Source: Candidatus Neomicrothrix sp. UBA4742
GTDB taxonomy: Bacteria; Actinomycetota; Acidimicrobiia; Acidimicrobiales; Acidimicrobilacustridaceae
NCBI GenBank assembly: GCA_002403895.1
Contig: DHIQ01000092.1
Coordinates: forward strand, 3,553 to 15,462
Direction of reading: 5' to 3'
Length of the DNA stretch: 11,910 nucleotides
Shown here: piece by piece, positions 1 through 5,956 of the stretch
How the letters are laid out: every line of letters starts with the position of its first letter
Numbering within the stretch: the stretch's first letter is position 1
Made by a program: the position numbers and the translations under genes
Notes under the pieces: generated by a model
What the model was told of the DNA's origin: nothing
The model's input: only the letters and a program-made list of their open reading frames with translations
Databases searched by the model: none

Positions 1-223
1 GGCCGAAAGCCATGACCAGCAGCTGGCGGAGCGGCTCGTAGTAGGGGCTGTCGCTGTTGGCTGAGACGAGCCTCGAGTGGCCGACTCGTCGGGATCGGAT
101 CAGGCCAGCGCGCTCTGCCCGTTCGATCTCCCGATGCACGGATGCCACCGGGATGTGAAGCTGGGCGCTCGCCACCGGGGCAGTGAACTCGTGGAGCTCA
201 ACCGGTAGACCCCTTCGATTGCG
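1..223 (-). pseudogene. Start-less fragment of a winged helix-turn-helix regulator, runs off the left edge
   Basis: The minus-strand reading frame encodes a recognisable wHTH segment: a recognition-helix region VASVHREIERAERAGL followed by the wing RSRRVGHSRLV and then ANSDSPYYEPLRQLL. This is the layout of actinobacterial wHTH proteins that are often fused to a nucleotidyltransferase domain, which would lie beyond the window edge. Family-like sequence (ELHEFTAPVASAQLHI) continues upstream to an in-frame TGA at 224-226. The only start codon in that stretch is GTG at 173-175, which would remove the first part of the HTH. I therefore read it as 5'-truncated, with the NuoF-like gene occupying the place of the missing start. 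The family match is from memory of conserved residues. A short functional protein starting at GTG 175 is the alternative. Confidence 0.5.
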
Positions 224-236
224 TCAGGAACTGCTC

Positions 237-1625
237 ATGGCCACGTTCTTGCTGTCCGGCGAGCCGATCACCTCACTCGACGCCTATCTGGCGACCGACG
301 CTGGTGGGTTGGGCGTCGAGCGCGCCCAGGAGCTGGGTCCGGTTGCCACCATCGACGAGGTGCTGCGGTCGGGTCTGCGCGGGCGAGGCGGAGGCGGTTT
401 CCCGACCGGCGAGAAGTGGGCGGGCATCGCCGCGCAGACTGGTGATCGCCGGTACCTGGTCTGCAACGGTGCCGAGGGCGAGCCGGGCACGTTCAAGGAC
501 CGGGCGCTGTTGCGCGCCAACCCCTATCAGCTCGTCGAAGGTCTCGTCATCGCCGGGTTCGCGGTCGGTGCCGTGGAGGCGTTCATCTGCCTGAAGCGCA
601 GCTTCCAACCCGAAATCGATGGTGTGACCCGCGCTGTCGAGGAGTTCCAGGCCGCGGGGATCTGCGGCGACTGCAAGGTCACCATCGTGGCGGGACCCGA
701 CGAGTATCTCTTCGGTGAGGAGAAGGCGATGCTCGAGGTCATCGAGGGCAACGAACCATTGCCCCGTTGGCTCCCACCCCACTTGCAAGGCTTGTTCGCC
801 ACCGCCCCTCAGCTCGGCTGGCAGTCCCATGAAGCCGAGACGGGGCACGTGCCCGGCACCGGGGCCAACCCGACCCTGGTCAACAACGTCGAGACCCTCT
901 CCAACATCCCGCACATCCTGGCTCGGGGATCGGACTGGTTCCGCTCGATGGGCACCGACGAGTCGCCCGGGACCATTGTCGCCACCGTTGTGGGCGATGT
1001 CGTTGGTCCCGATGTCGGCGAGGTCGAGCTGGGCACGCCGTTGAGAGCAGTCATCGATGCCGTCGGTAGTGGCGTCGACCCGGGGCGAACGGTGAAGGCG
1101 GTGTTCTCCGGCGTGGCGAACCCTGTCGTCACCGCCGCCCACCTCGATGCCGCGGTCAGTTACGAGGGGTTCCAGGCGATCGGCAGCGGGATGGGCGCCG
1201 CCGGGTTCATCGTCTATGACGACACCACATGCATGGTCGACGCCGCTTACCGGCTCTCCCGCTTTCTTTCCATCGAATCGTGCGGCCAGTGCCCGCCGTG
1301 CAAGCTCGGCTCGAGCGCGATCACCGACCACCTCGAGCGCATCGAAACCGGCGCCGGTACCGACGATGACATCGGGGCGATCGTCGGCTGGTTGGATCAC
1401 GTCACTGACGGCAACCGCTGCTACCTCGCCGTCGAGGAGCAGGTCATGGTCAACAGCATCTTGCGGGCCTTCCCCGAGGAGTTCGCTGAGCACATCGATC
1501 TGGGCCGTTGCCCCCGACCGCGACAGCTACCGATCCCGAAGCTCGTCGATCTCGTCGACGGAGTGGCCTTCTACGACGAGTCTTTCTGGCGCAAGCGACC
1601 AGACTGGACCTACGAGCCCGAATAG
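237..1625 (+). CDS. Stand-alone NuoF-like NADH-binding FMN/[4Fe-4S] protein
   Basis: This 462-residue protein has the fold signature of the complex I 51-kDa subunit, which takes a hydride from NADH onto FMN and passes electrons to a [4Fe-4S] cluster. The FMN loop GRGGGGFPTGEKW sits near residues 49-61. The nucleotide-site stretch NGAEGEPGTFKDR and the segment GEEKAMLEVIEG follow. The SLBB-like region comes next, and the cluster ligands are C349, C352, C355 (SCGQCPPC) and C395. ATG 237 is chosen because AGGA at 226-229 lies 7 bp upstream; a GTG at 183 in the same frame has no such site. No NuoE or NuoG partner is in the window, so the protein probably works with a separate thioredoxin-like or ferredoxin partner, or with a dehydrogenase. 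The gene is intact although both flanks are decayed. Its last residues (PDWTYEPE) run directly into an antitoxin remnant. The family is sure; the physiological partner is unknown. Confidence 0.9.
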   Translation: MATFLLSGEPITSLDAYLATDAGGLGVERAQELGPVATIDEVLRSGLRGRGGGGFPTGEKWAGIAAQTGDRRYLVCNGAEGEPGTFKDRALLRANPYQLVEGLVIAGFAVGAVEAFICLKRSFQPEIDGVTRAVEEFQAAGICGDCKVTIVAGPDEYLFGEEKAMLEVIEGNEPLPRWLPPHLQGLFATAPQLGWQSHEAETGHVPGTGANPTLVNNVETLSNIPHILARGSDWFRSMGTDESPGTIVATVVGDVVGPDVGEVELGTPLRAVIDAVGSGVDPGRTVKAVFSGVANPVVTAAHLDAAVSYEGFQAIGSGMGAAGFIVYDDTTCMVDAAYRLSRFLSIESCGQCPPCKLGSSAITDHLERIETGAGTDDDIGAIVGWLDHVTDGNRCYLAVEEQVMVNSILRAFPEEFAEHIDLGRCPRPRQLPIPKLVDLVDGVAFYDESFWRKRPDWTYEPE

Positions 1626-1626
1626 C

Positions 1627-1863
1627 GGCAGCCCAGCAAACAGCTCGCGGGCGCTCCTGGACCGTGTCGAGAGCGGGGAGACCGTGGTCATCACCGTCGA
1701 TGGTCGCCCCGTGGCCCGACTCGAGCCAGTCGGCCGTCGACCCCGCTGGCTGTCTCGAGACGAGTTCATCGGCGACGTCTTGCAGCACCAGGCCGACCCT
1801 GGCTTATCTCGTGACCTCGCTGCGCTCAGCGATGAAACGACCGACGACCTCTCGTTCCGATGA
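1627..1863 (+). pseudogene. VapB/Phd-YefM-type antitoxin lacking its start
   Basis: The frame encodes the core of a Phd/YefM-like antitoxin, LLDRVESGETVVITVDGRP followed by VARLEPV, then an acidic C-terminal tail (DETTDDLSF) of the kind that wraps the toxin. Its TGA (1861-1863) overlaps the toxin ATG (1860-1862) as ATGA, the usual coupled arrangement. No ATG, GTG or TTG precedes the conserved N-terminal strand and helix: the first in-frame start is GTG 1684, inside the domain. Recognisable sequence begins within a few bases of the NuoF stop. The 5' end therefore seems to have been lost when the two genes were joined. A non-canonical start, or frameshifted translation from the NuoF-like gene, cannot be excluded. 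Confidence 0.6.
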
Positions 1864-2158
1864 CGCGAGGTCTCGCGGACACCTCGCTGTTCGTAGCCCG
1901 AGAGACCGGTCGAATTCTCGACGTCGCTGCCGTTCCCGACGAGCTCGCCGTGTCGGCCATCACAATCGGTGAACTCAGAGCCGGGGTGCTCGTCGCTCTC
2001 GACACCGAGGCCCGGGCACGCCGCTTGGCGACGCTCACCCACGCGCTCGCCATGCAGCCGGTGCCGGTCGACGACGATGTTGCGGCATCGTGGCCACGCT
2101 TCGGGTCCTGCTGCGTGACCGTGGCCAACGCATGCCGGTGAACGACTCTTGGATCGCG
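1860..2158 (+). pseudogene. vapC: VapC-type PIN toxin, frameshifted and 3'-truncated
   Basis: The reading starting at ATG 1860 begins MTRGLADTSLFVARETGR and continues with ITIGELRAGVL, typical of VapC ribonucleases of the PIN family. The first two catalytic acids are visible (D7, E38). After the PVPVDDDVAASW segment the frame fails. The homologous continuation LRVLLRDRGQRMPVNDSWIA lies in the next frame (from about 2093), consistent with loss of one base near 2088-2098. The third catalytic acid (NDSW) is present in that second frame. Homology then stops at about 2158, where integrase-like sequence on the other strand begins. The C-terminal strand with the fourth acidic residue is missing. It is almost certainly inactive as a toxin. 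Confidence 0.8.
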
Positions 2159-2300
2159 GATCCTCTGGACGGAGCGATCTCCGAGCGCCGGCAGAATGCG
2201 CTTCGTCAACAGGTTCTTGTAGCGACGCAGGGTCGTCGGGCTGAGGTCGTTCCGTGGGATTCGCTCGGGCCGTTCGGCGGTGAATCGCCCCGATCCCTTG
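2150..2300 (-). pseudogene. Internal fragment of a tyrosine recombinase (phage/island integrase)
   Basis: About 50 minus-strand codons encode LSPTTLRRYKNLL and RILPALGD with the surrounding residues of the SAM-like core-binding domain of tyrosine recombinases; typical relatives read SPTTLRxYxxxLxxHILPALG. Neither the N-terminal arm-binding part nor the catalytic R...HxxR...Y domain is present. The fragment begins immediately after the CCA end of the tRNA-Lys gene and ends at the broken end of vapC. An integrase scrap directly against a tRNA 3' end is the classic trace of site-specific integration into that tRNA. The motif match is seen in the sequence; the integration history is inferred. Confidence 0.65.
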
Positions 2301-2307
2301 TCTTGCT

Positions 2308-2384
2308 TGGTAGGCCGCCCGGGGCTCGAACCCGGCACCTTGGGATTAAAAGTCCCCTGCTCTAACCCGATGAGCTAGCGGCCC
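2308..2384 (-). tRNA. trnK: tRNA-Lys (anticodon TTT), CCA encoded
   Basis: Read on the minus strand, the segment folds as a full cloverleaf. The acceptor is GGGCCGC with GCGGCCT (one G-T pair at the end). The D arm is GCTC/GAGC, the anticodon loop is CTTTTAA, and the T arm is CCGGG-TTCGAGC-CCCGG. A discriminator A is followed by genomic CCA (2308-2310). The anticodon TTT reads lysine codons. The anticodon stem GGGGA/TCCCA has a G-A mismatch at its base (27-43). The 74-nt body without CCA spans 2311-2384. An integrase remnant lies right at its 3' end, so this gene probably served as an attB site. Confidence 0.95.
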
Positions 2385-2449
2385 GGGTCGAGCCTAGGCC
2401 AGCTTCTGGATCACGCGGCTCGAATGGTCTCGCCAGGTCTTCCCCTAAG

Positions 2450-2783
2450 TCATGTCCTCGATGAGCAATTCGCCAGCGTTACGGAGTTCGGGACGAAGTC
2501 GATCTTCGTACCGTCGATGATTGTGCTGGTGCCGTCCGGGTTGCCGTGGCCGGCGATGAGGGTCCCCGCGGGCTCGATGACGAGCGTGTCGACCTCGCGG
2601 GCGGCTCGGTGGTTCGGCCCAAGACGCGCGACGAGCCGCTCAGGCGGTCGCGGGTCTCAGGTCGCCGACGACCACCAGAACCCGCTCGGTTGCGGTGGGG
2701 GATTGCTTCACGAGCGTGTTCGCCCGGGCTGCGTCGATGACGCTGCCAGTCTTGACCTCGATCAGGACCGGGCGACCGTCCAC
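2450..2783 (-). pseudogene. Frameshifted gene with an EVKT (PD-(D/E)xK-like) motif
   Basis: Two adjacent minus-strand frames join into one plausible protein. The first (2640-2783 from GTG, open back to the DUF4235 stop at 2838) reads VDGRPVLIEVKTGSV, then AARANTLVKQ and RVLVVVGDL, and ends in TGA at 2640-2642. Dropping one T there continues in the second frame as ERLVARLGPNHRAAREVDT, then LVIEPAGTLIAG and IIDGTKIDFVPNS, ending at TGA 2450-2452. A D followed by xIEVKT is the usual active-site arrangement of PD-(D/E)xK nucleases, so a small restriction-like or recombination-type nuclease is possible. I do not recognise the family. The start is uncertain, and no good ribosome binding site is seen. 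It is probably a decayed passenger of the tRNA-associated island. Confidence 0.45.
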
Positions 2784-2837
2784 CCTGGCAAAAGCTGGAG
2801 GCCTCGCTGAATCTGCCCATGCCGTGGGCCTGGCTGG

Positions 2838-3137
2838 TCAGGCGGGGCTGTCCGTCAACACGCCCGGTGGCGCCTCGTTGATGGCGACCTCCCAAACGGC
2901 GGCCGCCGACCGGTTGGCCACGACGCGGGCCACCCCCACACCGACACCAGTGGCTACGGCCCAAGACAGCGCGGCGGGCCACGACGTACGCCGGTCCGCC
3001 GGGTTGGTGGGTGCTTCCCGGCTGAAGGACTTCTCCCAAACCAGGGCCAGCACTCGGTCGGTGGCGAGACCTGTGGCCGTTCCGCACACCAGGGTGATGA
3101 TCTTCCAGGCCACGGCCTTCTTGTCGAGATCCTTCAT
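2838..3137 (-). CDS. DUF4235 family small membrane protein
   Basis: This 99-residue protein starts MKDLDKKAVAWKI. Its first hydrophobic helix is at about residues 10-36, followed by WEKSFSREAPTNPADRRTSW. A second hydrophobic helix (about 56-75, LSWAVATGVGVGVARVVANR) is followed by W82EVA. The pattern of helix, W-K-x-F/T-x-x-x-P-P-x-N-P, W-x-x-A-L-x-W-A, A-R is that of DUF4235, an actinobacterial membrane family of unknown function. ATG 3137 is preferred over in-frame upstream starts because TAGGAG lies 7 bases before it and the family begins here. It diverges from the YihY-like gene. No biochemical role can be assigned. Confidence 0.85.
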   Translation of the reverse strand: MKDLDKKAVAWKIITLVCGTATGLATDRVLALVWEKSFSREAPTNPADRRTSWPAALSWAVATGVGVGVARVVANRSAAAVWEVAINEAPPGVLTDSPA

Positions 3138-3193
3138 GCCTTGACTCCTACCCACGAGACAGCCGGTGCAGTCGGCGAGCCGCGGGCATGACG

Positions 3194-3231
3194 TCTTGGG
3201 CGATGCCGCCACGTCTGGCGAGAGCCCAAGA
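3194..3231. promoter_or_regulatory. Nested hairpin in the DUF4235/YihY divergent gap
   Basis: An 8-bp perfect inverted repeat (TCTTGGGC at 3194-3201 with GCCCAAGA at 3224-3231) encloses a second, 5-bp one (CGCCA 3207-3211, TGGCG 3216-3220) with a four-base loop CGTC. It lies 57 bp upstream of the DUF4235 start and 40 bp upstream of the YihY-family start. It could be a leader stem-loop in the YihY mRNA or an operator shared by the two genes. No T-run follows, so it does not look like an intrinsic terminator. Function is inferred. Confidence 0.4.
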
Positions 3232-3271
3232 AGCCGGCAAGGGGTAGACAAGGGATCGAGAGGAGGCGCGG

Positions 3272-4171
3272 ATGTCCGATCCGACGGCCGAGCGCAAGAC
3301 GAGGCCGCCTACCGACGGTGGCGCGCCGAGTTCTGGGGCGCCGTGGAAGGAGGCCGCACGCTCGGTGGTGAACCATGCGCGCGACCACCAGCTGTCGCTG
3401 ATCGGTGCGGGGGTCGCGTTCTTCGGACTGTTGTCCATCGCCCCGGGTCTGGTGGCCGTCGTCTCGATTTACGGGCTGCTCGCGAGCCCCGCAGACATGA
3501 GCCGTCGGATCAGCGAGCTGAGCGGTGCGATGCCCGCCGAGGCTCGTCAGTTGCTCACCGATCAACTCGAGCAGATCGTGCGGTCGAGCAGCACCGGCCT
3601 TGGCGTGGCGCTGGTAGTGGGTGTGGCCGTCGCGTTGTGGAGCGCGTCGAGCGCCATCAAACAGCTCCTCGTCGCTCTCAGCGCGGTCTACGACGTCCCC
3701 GAGACCCGACAGTTCACCCGGTTGCGAGGGCTCGCGACGCTGCTCACACTCGGCGCTATAGCGTTTGTCGTCGCGACCCTCCTTGTCCTGACGGTGGTGC
3801 CTCGCTGGATCGGTGAGTCCGTCGGCGACGGTGGTCGGGCGGTGGTCGCCGTAACTCGGTGGCCGGTCCTCGCCGCGCTGATGCTCGGCGTGCTGGCCGT
3901 CGCCTACCACTACGGACCTGACCGTCCGCGGGGCCGGTGGCAGTGGTGGAGCTGGGGCGCCGTCACGGCCGCGGCGTCGTGGTTGGTGGCGTCGGCCCTG
4001 TTCTCTGTCTATGTCACGCACTTCGGGTCCTACAACAAAACCTACGGCGCCCTCGCCGCCGTCGTGGTGTTGATGCTGTGGCTCTACTTCAGCGCGCTCT
4101 GTGTGCTTCTGGGAGGCGAGATCAACGCTGAGCTCGACCGCCGCCGAGATCAGCGGGCACCCGCCAGGTGA
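3272..4171 (+). CDS. YihY/BrkB-family integral membrane protein
   Basis: This 299-residue polytopic protein has about six hydrophobic segments, near residues 41-70, 108-136, 153-177, 195-213, 228-248 and 257-281. Family hallmarks are visible: the early SLIGAGVAFFGLLSIAPGL, the central AIKQLLVALSAVYDVPE, and the C-terminal FGSYNKTYGALAAVVVLMLW with YFSALCVLLGGEINAE. The name BrkB and the link to RNase BN are historical; the actual transport or envelope role of this family is unsettled. The start at 3272 is supported by AGGAGG at 3261-3266. The last 50 bp overlap the 3' end of the convergent histidine kinase gene. It diverges from DUF4235, and both may share control. The family call is firm; the function is not. 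Confidence 0.92.
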   Translation: MSDPTAERKTRPPTDGGAPSSGAPWKEAARSVVNHARDHQLSLIGAGVAFFGLLSIAPGLVAVVSIYGLLASPADMSRRISELSGAMPAEARQLLTDQLEQIVRSSSTGLGVALVVGVAVALWSASSAIKQLLVALSAVYDVPETRQFTRLRGLATLLTLGAIAFVVATLLVLTVVPRWIGESVGDGGRAVVAVTRWPVLAALMLGVLAVAYHYGPDRPRGRWQWWSWGAVTAAASWLVASALFSVYVTHFGSYNKTYGALAAVVVLMLWLYFSALCVLLGGEINAELDRRRDQRAPAR

Positions 4172-5189
4172 GGATCGACCCGCCGCTGGCGGCGCGGCCA
4201 ATGGTGCAGGCCCCACCCAGCTGTTGGGCCCGACTGGACATGTTGGTGAGTCCTCGCCCGCCCAGCACCTCGTCGGGTACGCCGACCCCGTCATCGCTGA
4301 CCTGCAGGACCACTTCCTTGGAGACCGACACGATGACCCGAGCGTTCTGAGCACCCGCGTGGCGGGCGACGTTGACCAGCGCCTCGCGCAGCACCGGGAT
4401 CAGGTGCTCGGCGATATCGGGATCGATGGTCTCGATCGGTCCGTCGAACTGCAACCTCGGCTCGAAGCCGAGTGCATCGGAGGTATCGGTGATCACCTCC
4501 AGCACCCGCCCTCGCAGCCCACCCGGCGAAGCGGCGGCGGCGTGGAGGGAGAAGATTGCCATCCGTAGGTCCTTGATCGTCCCGTCCAGGTCGTCGACGG
4601 TGACCTCGAGCCGGGCTCGGGTCCGGTCGTCGGTCCCCGCCATGGTGGACTGCAGGTTCAAGCCGGCGGCGAAGAGCCGTTGGATGACCGTGTCGTGCAG
4701 GTCCCGGGCGATGCGGTCGCGGTCATCGGCCACCGCCAGAACCTGTTCGGCCTGACGCAGGGCTTCCTGGCTCTGACGCAACTCCTCCTCCGCCTCGACC
4801 CGGTCGGTCACGTCGCGCACTGCAGCCACCGCGAAGACCTCACCCCCGAGTCGGAGCGGGCTCAGGCTGATCTCGACGGGGAACCGGGTGCCGTCGGCGC
4901 GTCGGGCTCGCAACCGGAAGCCGGCACCCATGGGTCGTGTCGTCGGGTCGGTCCGGTACCGGGTGCGATGGGCCTGATGGATGGCCGCGAGCTCCTCGGG
5001 TATGAGGATCTCGACCGGGGTTCCGATCAGAGCCTCGGCGTCGTAGCCGAACAGGGCCAGGGCCTGATCGTTGACGAAAACGATCTCGCCGGTCGCCGCC
5101 GCGATGAGGACCCCGTCGGGCGTGGCGTCGAGCAACGACCAAGAGAACTCGTCCCCGTAGGGCTCGAGGACCGGTGAGCGTGCTCCCAT
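4122..5189 (-). CDS. PAS-domain sensor histidine kinase (HisKA_3/NarL type)
   Basis: This 355-residue cytoplasmic kinase has no membrane segment. A single PAS domain covers about residues 15-128 (GVLIAAATGEIVFVNDQALALFGY; PAC end VAAVRDVTDR). A short coiled linker (about 130-152) leads to the HisKA_3 dimerisation box DRDRIARDLHDTVIQRLF with phospho-acceptor H165. The HATPase N-box is LREALVNVARHA (N273) and the G-box DDGVGVPDEVLGGRGL. This is the DosS/DevS-like branch that pairs with LuxR/NarL-type response regulators, but no regulator is in the window. The PAS ligand (haem, flavin or none) cannot be read from sequence. ATG 5189 is chosen because AAAGG lies about 6 bp upstream and PAS homology starts soon after; the frame stays open to 5474 without family sequence. 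It overlaps the YihY tail by 50 bp. Confidence 0.9.
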   Translation of the reverse strand: MGARSPVLEPYGDEFSWSLLDATPDGVLIAAATGEIVFVNDQALALFGYDAEALIGTPVEILIPEELAAIHQAHRTRYRTDPTTRPMGAGFRLRARRADGTRFPVEISLSPLRLGGEVFAVAAVRDVTDRVEAEEELRQSQEALRQAEQVLAVADDRDRIARDLHDTVIQRLFAAGLNLQSTMAGTDDRTRARLEVTVDDLDGTIKDLRMAIFSLHAAAASPGGLRGRVLEVITDTSDALGFEPRLQFDGPIETIDPDIAEHLIPVLREALVNVARHAGAQNARVIVSVSKEVVLQVSDDGVGVPDEVLGGRGLTNMSSRAQQLGGACTIGRAASGGSILTWRVPADLGGGRAQR

Positions 5190-5299
5190 CGCAGCCTTTC
5201 GCCAGCACGGGGCGGCCACCCCACCCCGTTCGATCGCGTAACGGCTGCGAGCCGCCACGTGGGCCGAACGGTAGCGCTTTCGCCCACTGGGGTGGGTGG

Positions 5300-5319
5300 C
5301 CCGGGTTCTCCCGGGTTCT
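5300..5319. repeat. Perfect tandem duplication of a 10-bp unit
   Basis: CCCGGGTTCT occurs twice back to back, each copy starting with the palindrome CCCGGG, followed closely by GGTCCCGG. It sits in the non-coding gap between the kinase and the PPOX gene. Spacing of one helical turn is what a cooperative dimeric regulator could use. That use is inference; replication slippage is the simple alternative. Confidence 0.45.
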
Positions 5320-5382
5320 GGTCCCGGTCCAACGCCGATGGAGCAGAACGTCCCATCTCGCACCGCACCCCGGGCACCGATC

Positions 5383-5396
5383 GGGACCTTGGACTC
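5383..5396 (+). promoter_or_regulatory. Candidate Dos-box-like operator upstream of PPOX
   Basis: GGGACCTTGGACTC matches 12 of 14 bases of a site upstream of the copper-protein operon (11155-11168, minus). It also resembles the left half of the mycobacterial DosR box (TTSGGGACT followed by its mirror), while the right half is poor. It lies 104 bp upstream of the PPOX start. The neighbouring PAS kinase is of the DosS-like class, which motivates the suggestion. It is a pattern-only call. Confidence 0.3.
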
Positions 5397-5500
5397 TGGT
5401 GCCCACCGCCGGTGCGGTCGCAAAATCGATCGATAGACGAAACTCGCAACGGGCCAGACCTGCCACACGGGCATGGCACGCGGGGGGCTGATCGGACAGC

Positions 5501-5920
5501 ATGAAACTTGATCGCAATGGCCTCGAGGTGCTCGACGAGCGAGAGTGTCGAGTACTGCTCGGTGGGGTGAACATCGGTCGCGTGGGTCTGTCCATCAGGG
5601 CCCTGCCGGTGGTCTTGCCGGTCAACTTCACGCTGCTGCTCGACGCCCTGGTGGTGTGCACCAGCCCGGGCTCGAAGTTCGAAGCCGCTTGCAACCGAGC
5701 CATCGTCGCGTTCGAAGCCGACGGGGTGGAACTCGAGAGTCGCACCGGGTGGAGCGTTCTGGTCCAGGGCCGGGCGACCGTGATCGACCAGCCCACGGAA
5801 CTGCGTGAGGGGAGCGGGCTGAGCTTGGCACCGTGGGGCAACCCCGACGCTGAGAGCTTCGTCAGGATCGGACTGGATGTGGTCAGCGGCCGCCGGGTGC
5901 GCCACCAACTCCACACCTGA
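5501..5920 (+). CDS. Pyridoxamine 5'-phosphate oxidase-family (split barrel) flavin-binding protein
   Basis: This 139-residue soluble protein has the FMN/F420-binding split-barrel pattern. An opening LDERECRVLLGGVNIGRVGL is followed by strand residues ALPVVLPVNFTLLLDALVVC, then TSPGSKFEAA, the strand AIVAFEADGVE, and SGWSVLVQGRA-like residues (RTGWSVLVQGRATVID). The family includes small flavin reductases and nitroreductase-like proteins. Substrate and cofactor (FMN or F420) cannot be decided here. The ribosome binding site is weak: a G-run lies about 13 bp before ATG 5501, but the conserved LDExE start of the domain follows closely, so this start fits. It diverges from the PAS kinase. Proteins of this family are often stress or hypoxia induced in actinobacteria, which fits the candidate operator upstream. 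Confidence 0.88.
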   Translation: MKLDRNGLEVLDERECRVLLGGVNIGRVGLSIRALPVVLPVNFTLLLDALVVCTSPGSKFEAACNRAIVAFEADGVELESRTGWSVLVQGRATVIDQPTELREGSGLSLAPWGNPDAESFVRIGLDVVSGRRVRHQLHT

Positions 5921-5956
5921 AGGCACCTCGGTGGGGGGCCCTCAGAGTTGATGGCG

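Larger units (their letters stand above)
5190..5500. other. 311-bp divergent intergenic region, kinase/PPOX
   Basis: No convincing gene is present; open frames here are random GC-rich readings. It must hold both divergent promoters. Visible structures are a tandem 10-bp repeat (5300-5319), a Dos-box-like site (5383-5396), and an imperfect inverted pair, GGGCCGAA near 5257 with TTCGCCC near 5279. I could not identify clean -10/-35 elements. Confidence 0.5.

Noticed and set aside
969..983. GGGACCATTGTCGCC, a good-looking Dos-box half site
   Set aside because: It lies inside the NuoF-like coding region (PGTIVAT), far from any start, so coding sequence explains it.
273..1493. Minus-strand open frame of 406 codons within the NuoF-like gene
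   Set aside because: It is a shadow of a well-supported coding region and has no recognisable family.
2695..3144. Plus-strand open frame of 149 codons opposite DUF4235
   Set aside because: DUF4235 on the minus strand has family motifs and a good ribosome binding site; this frame is its shadow.
3134..4354. Minus-strand open frame of 406 codons across the YihY-family gene
   Set aside because: It is low-complexity (R, H, D, E and Q rich) and antisense to a firm membrane protein with a good ribosome binding site.
5190..5474. N-terminal extension of the histidine kinase back to the in-frame start at 5474
   Set aside because: The extension (95 residues) has no family resemblance, covers the divergent promoter region, and ATG 5189 has a suitable AAAGG site just before the PAS domain.
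5921..5956. Terminator between the convergent PPOX and cytochrome c genes
   Set aside because: Only a short CACC-TC-GGTG dyad is present, with a loop too small and no T-run, so I do not call a terminator.
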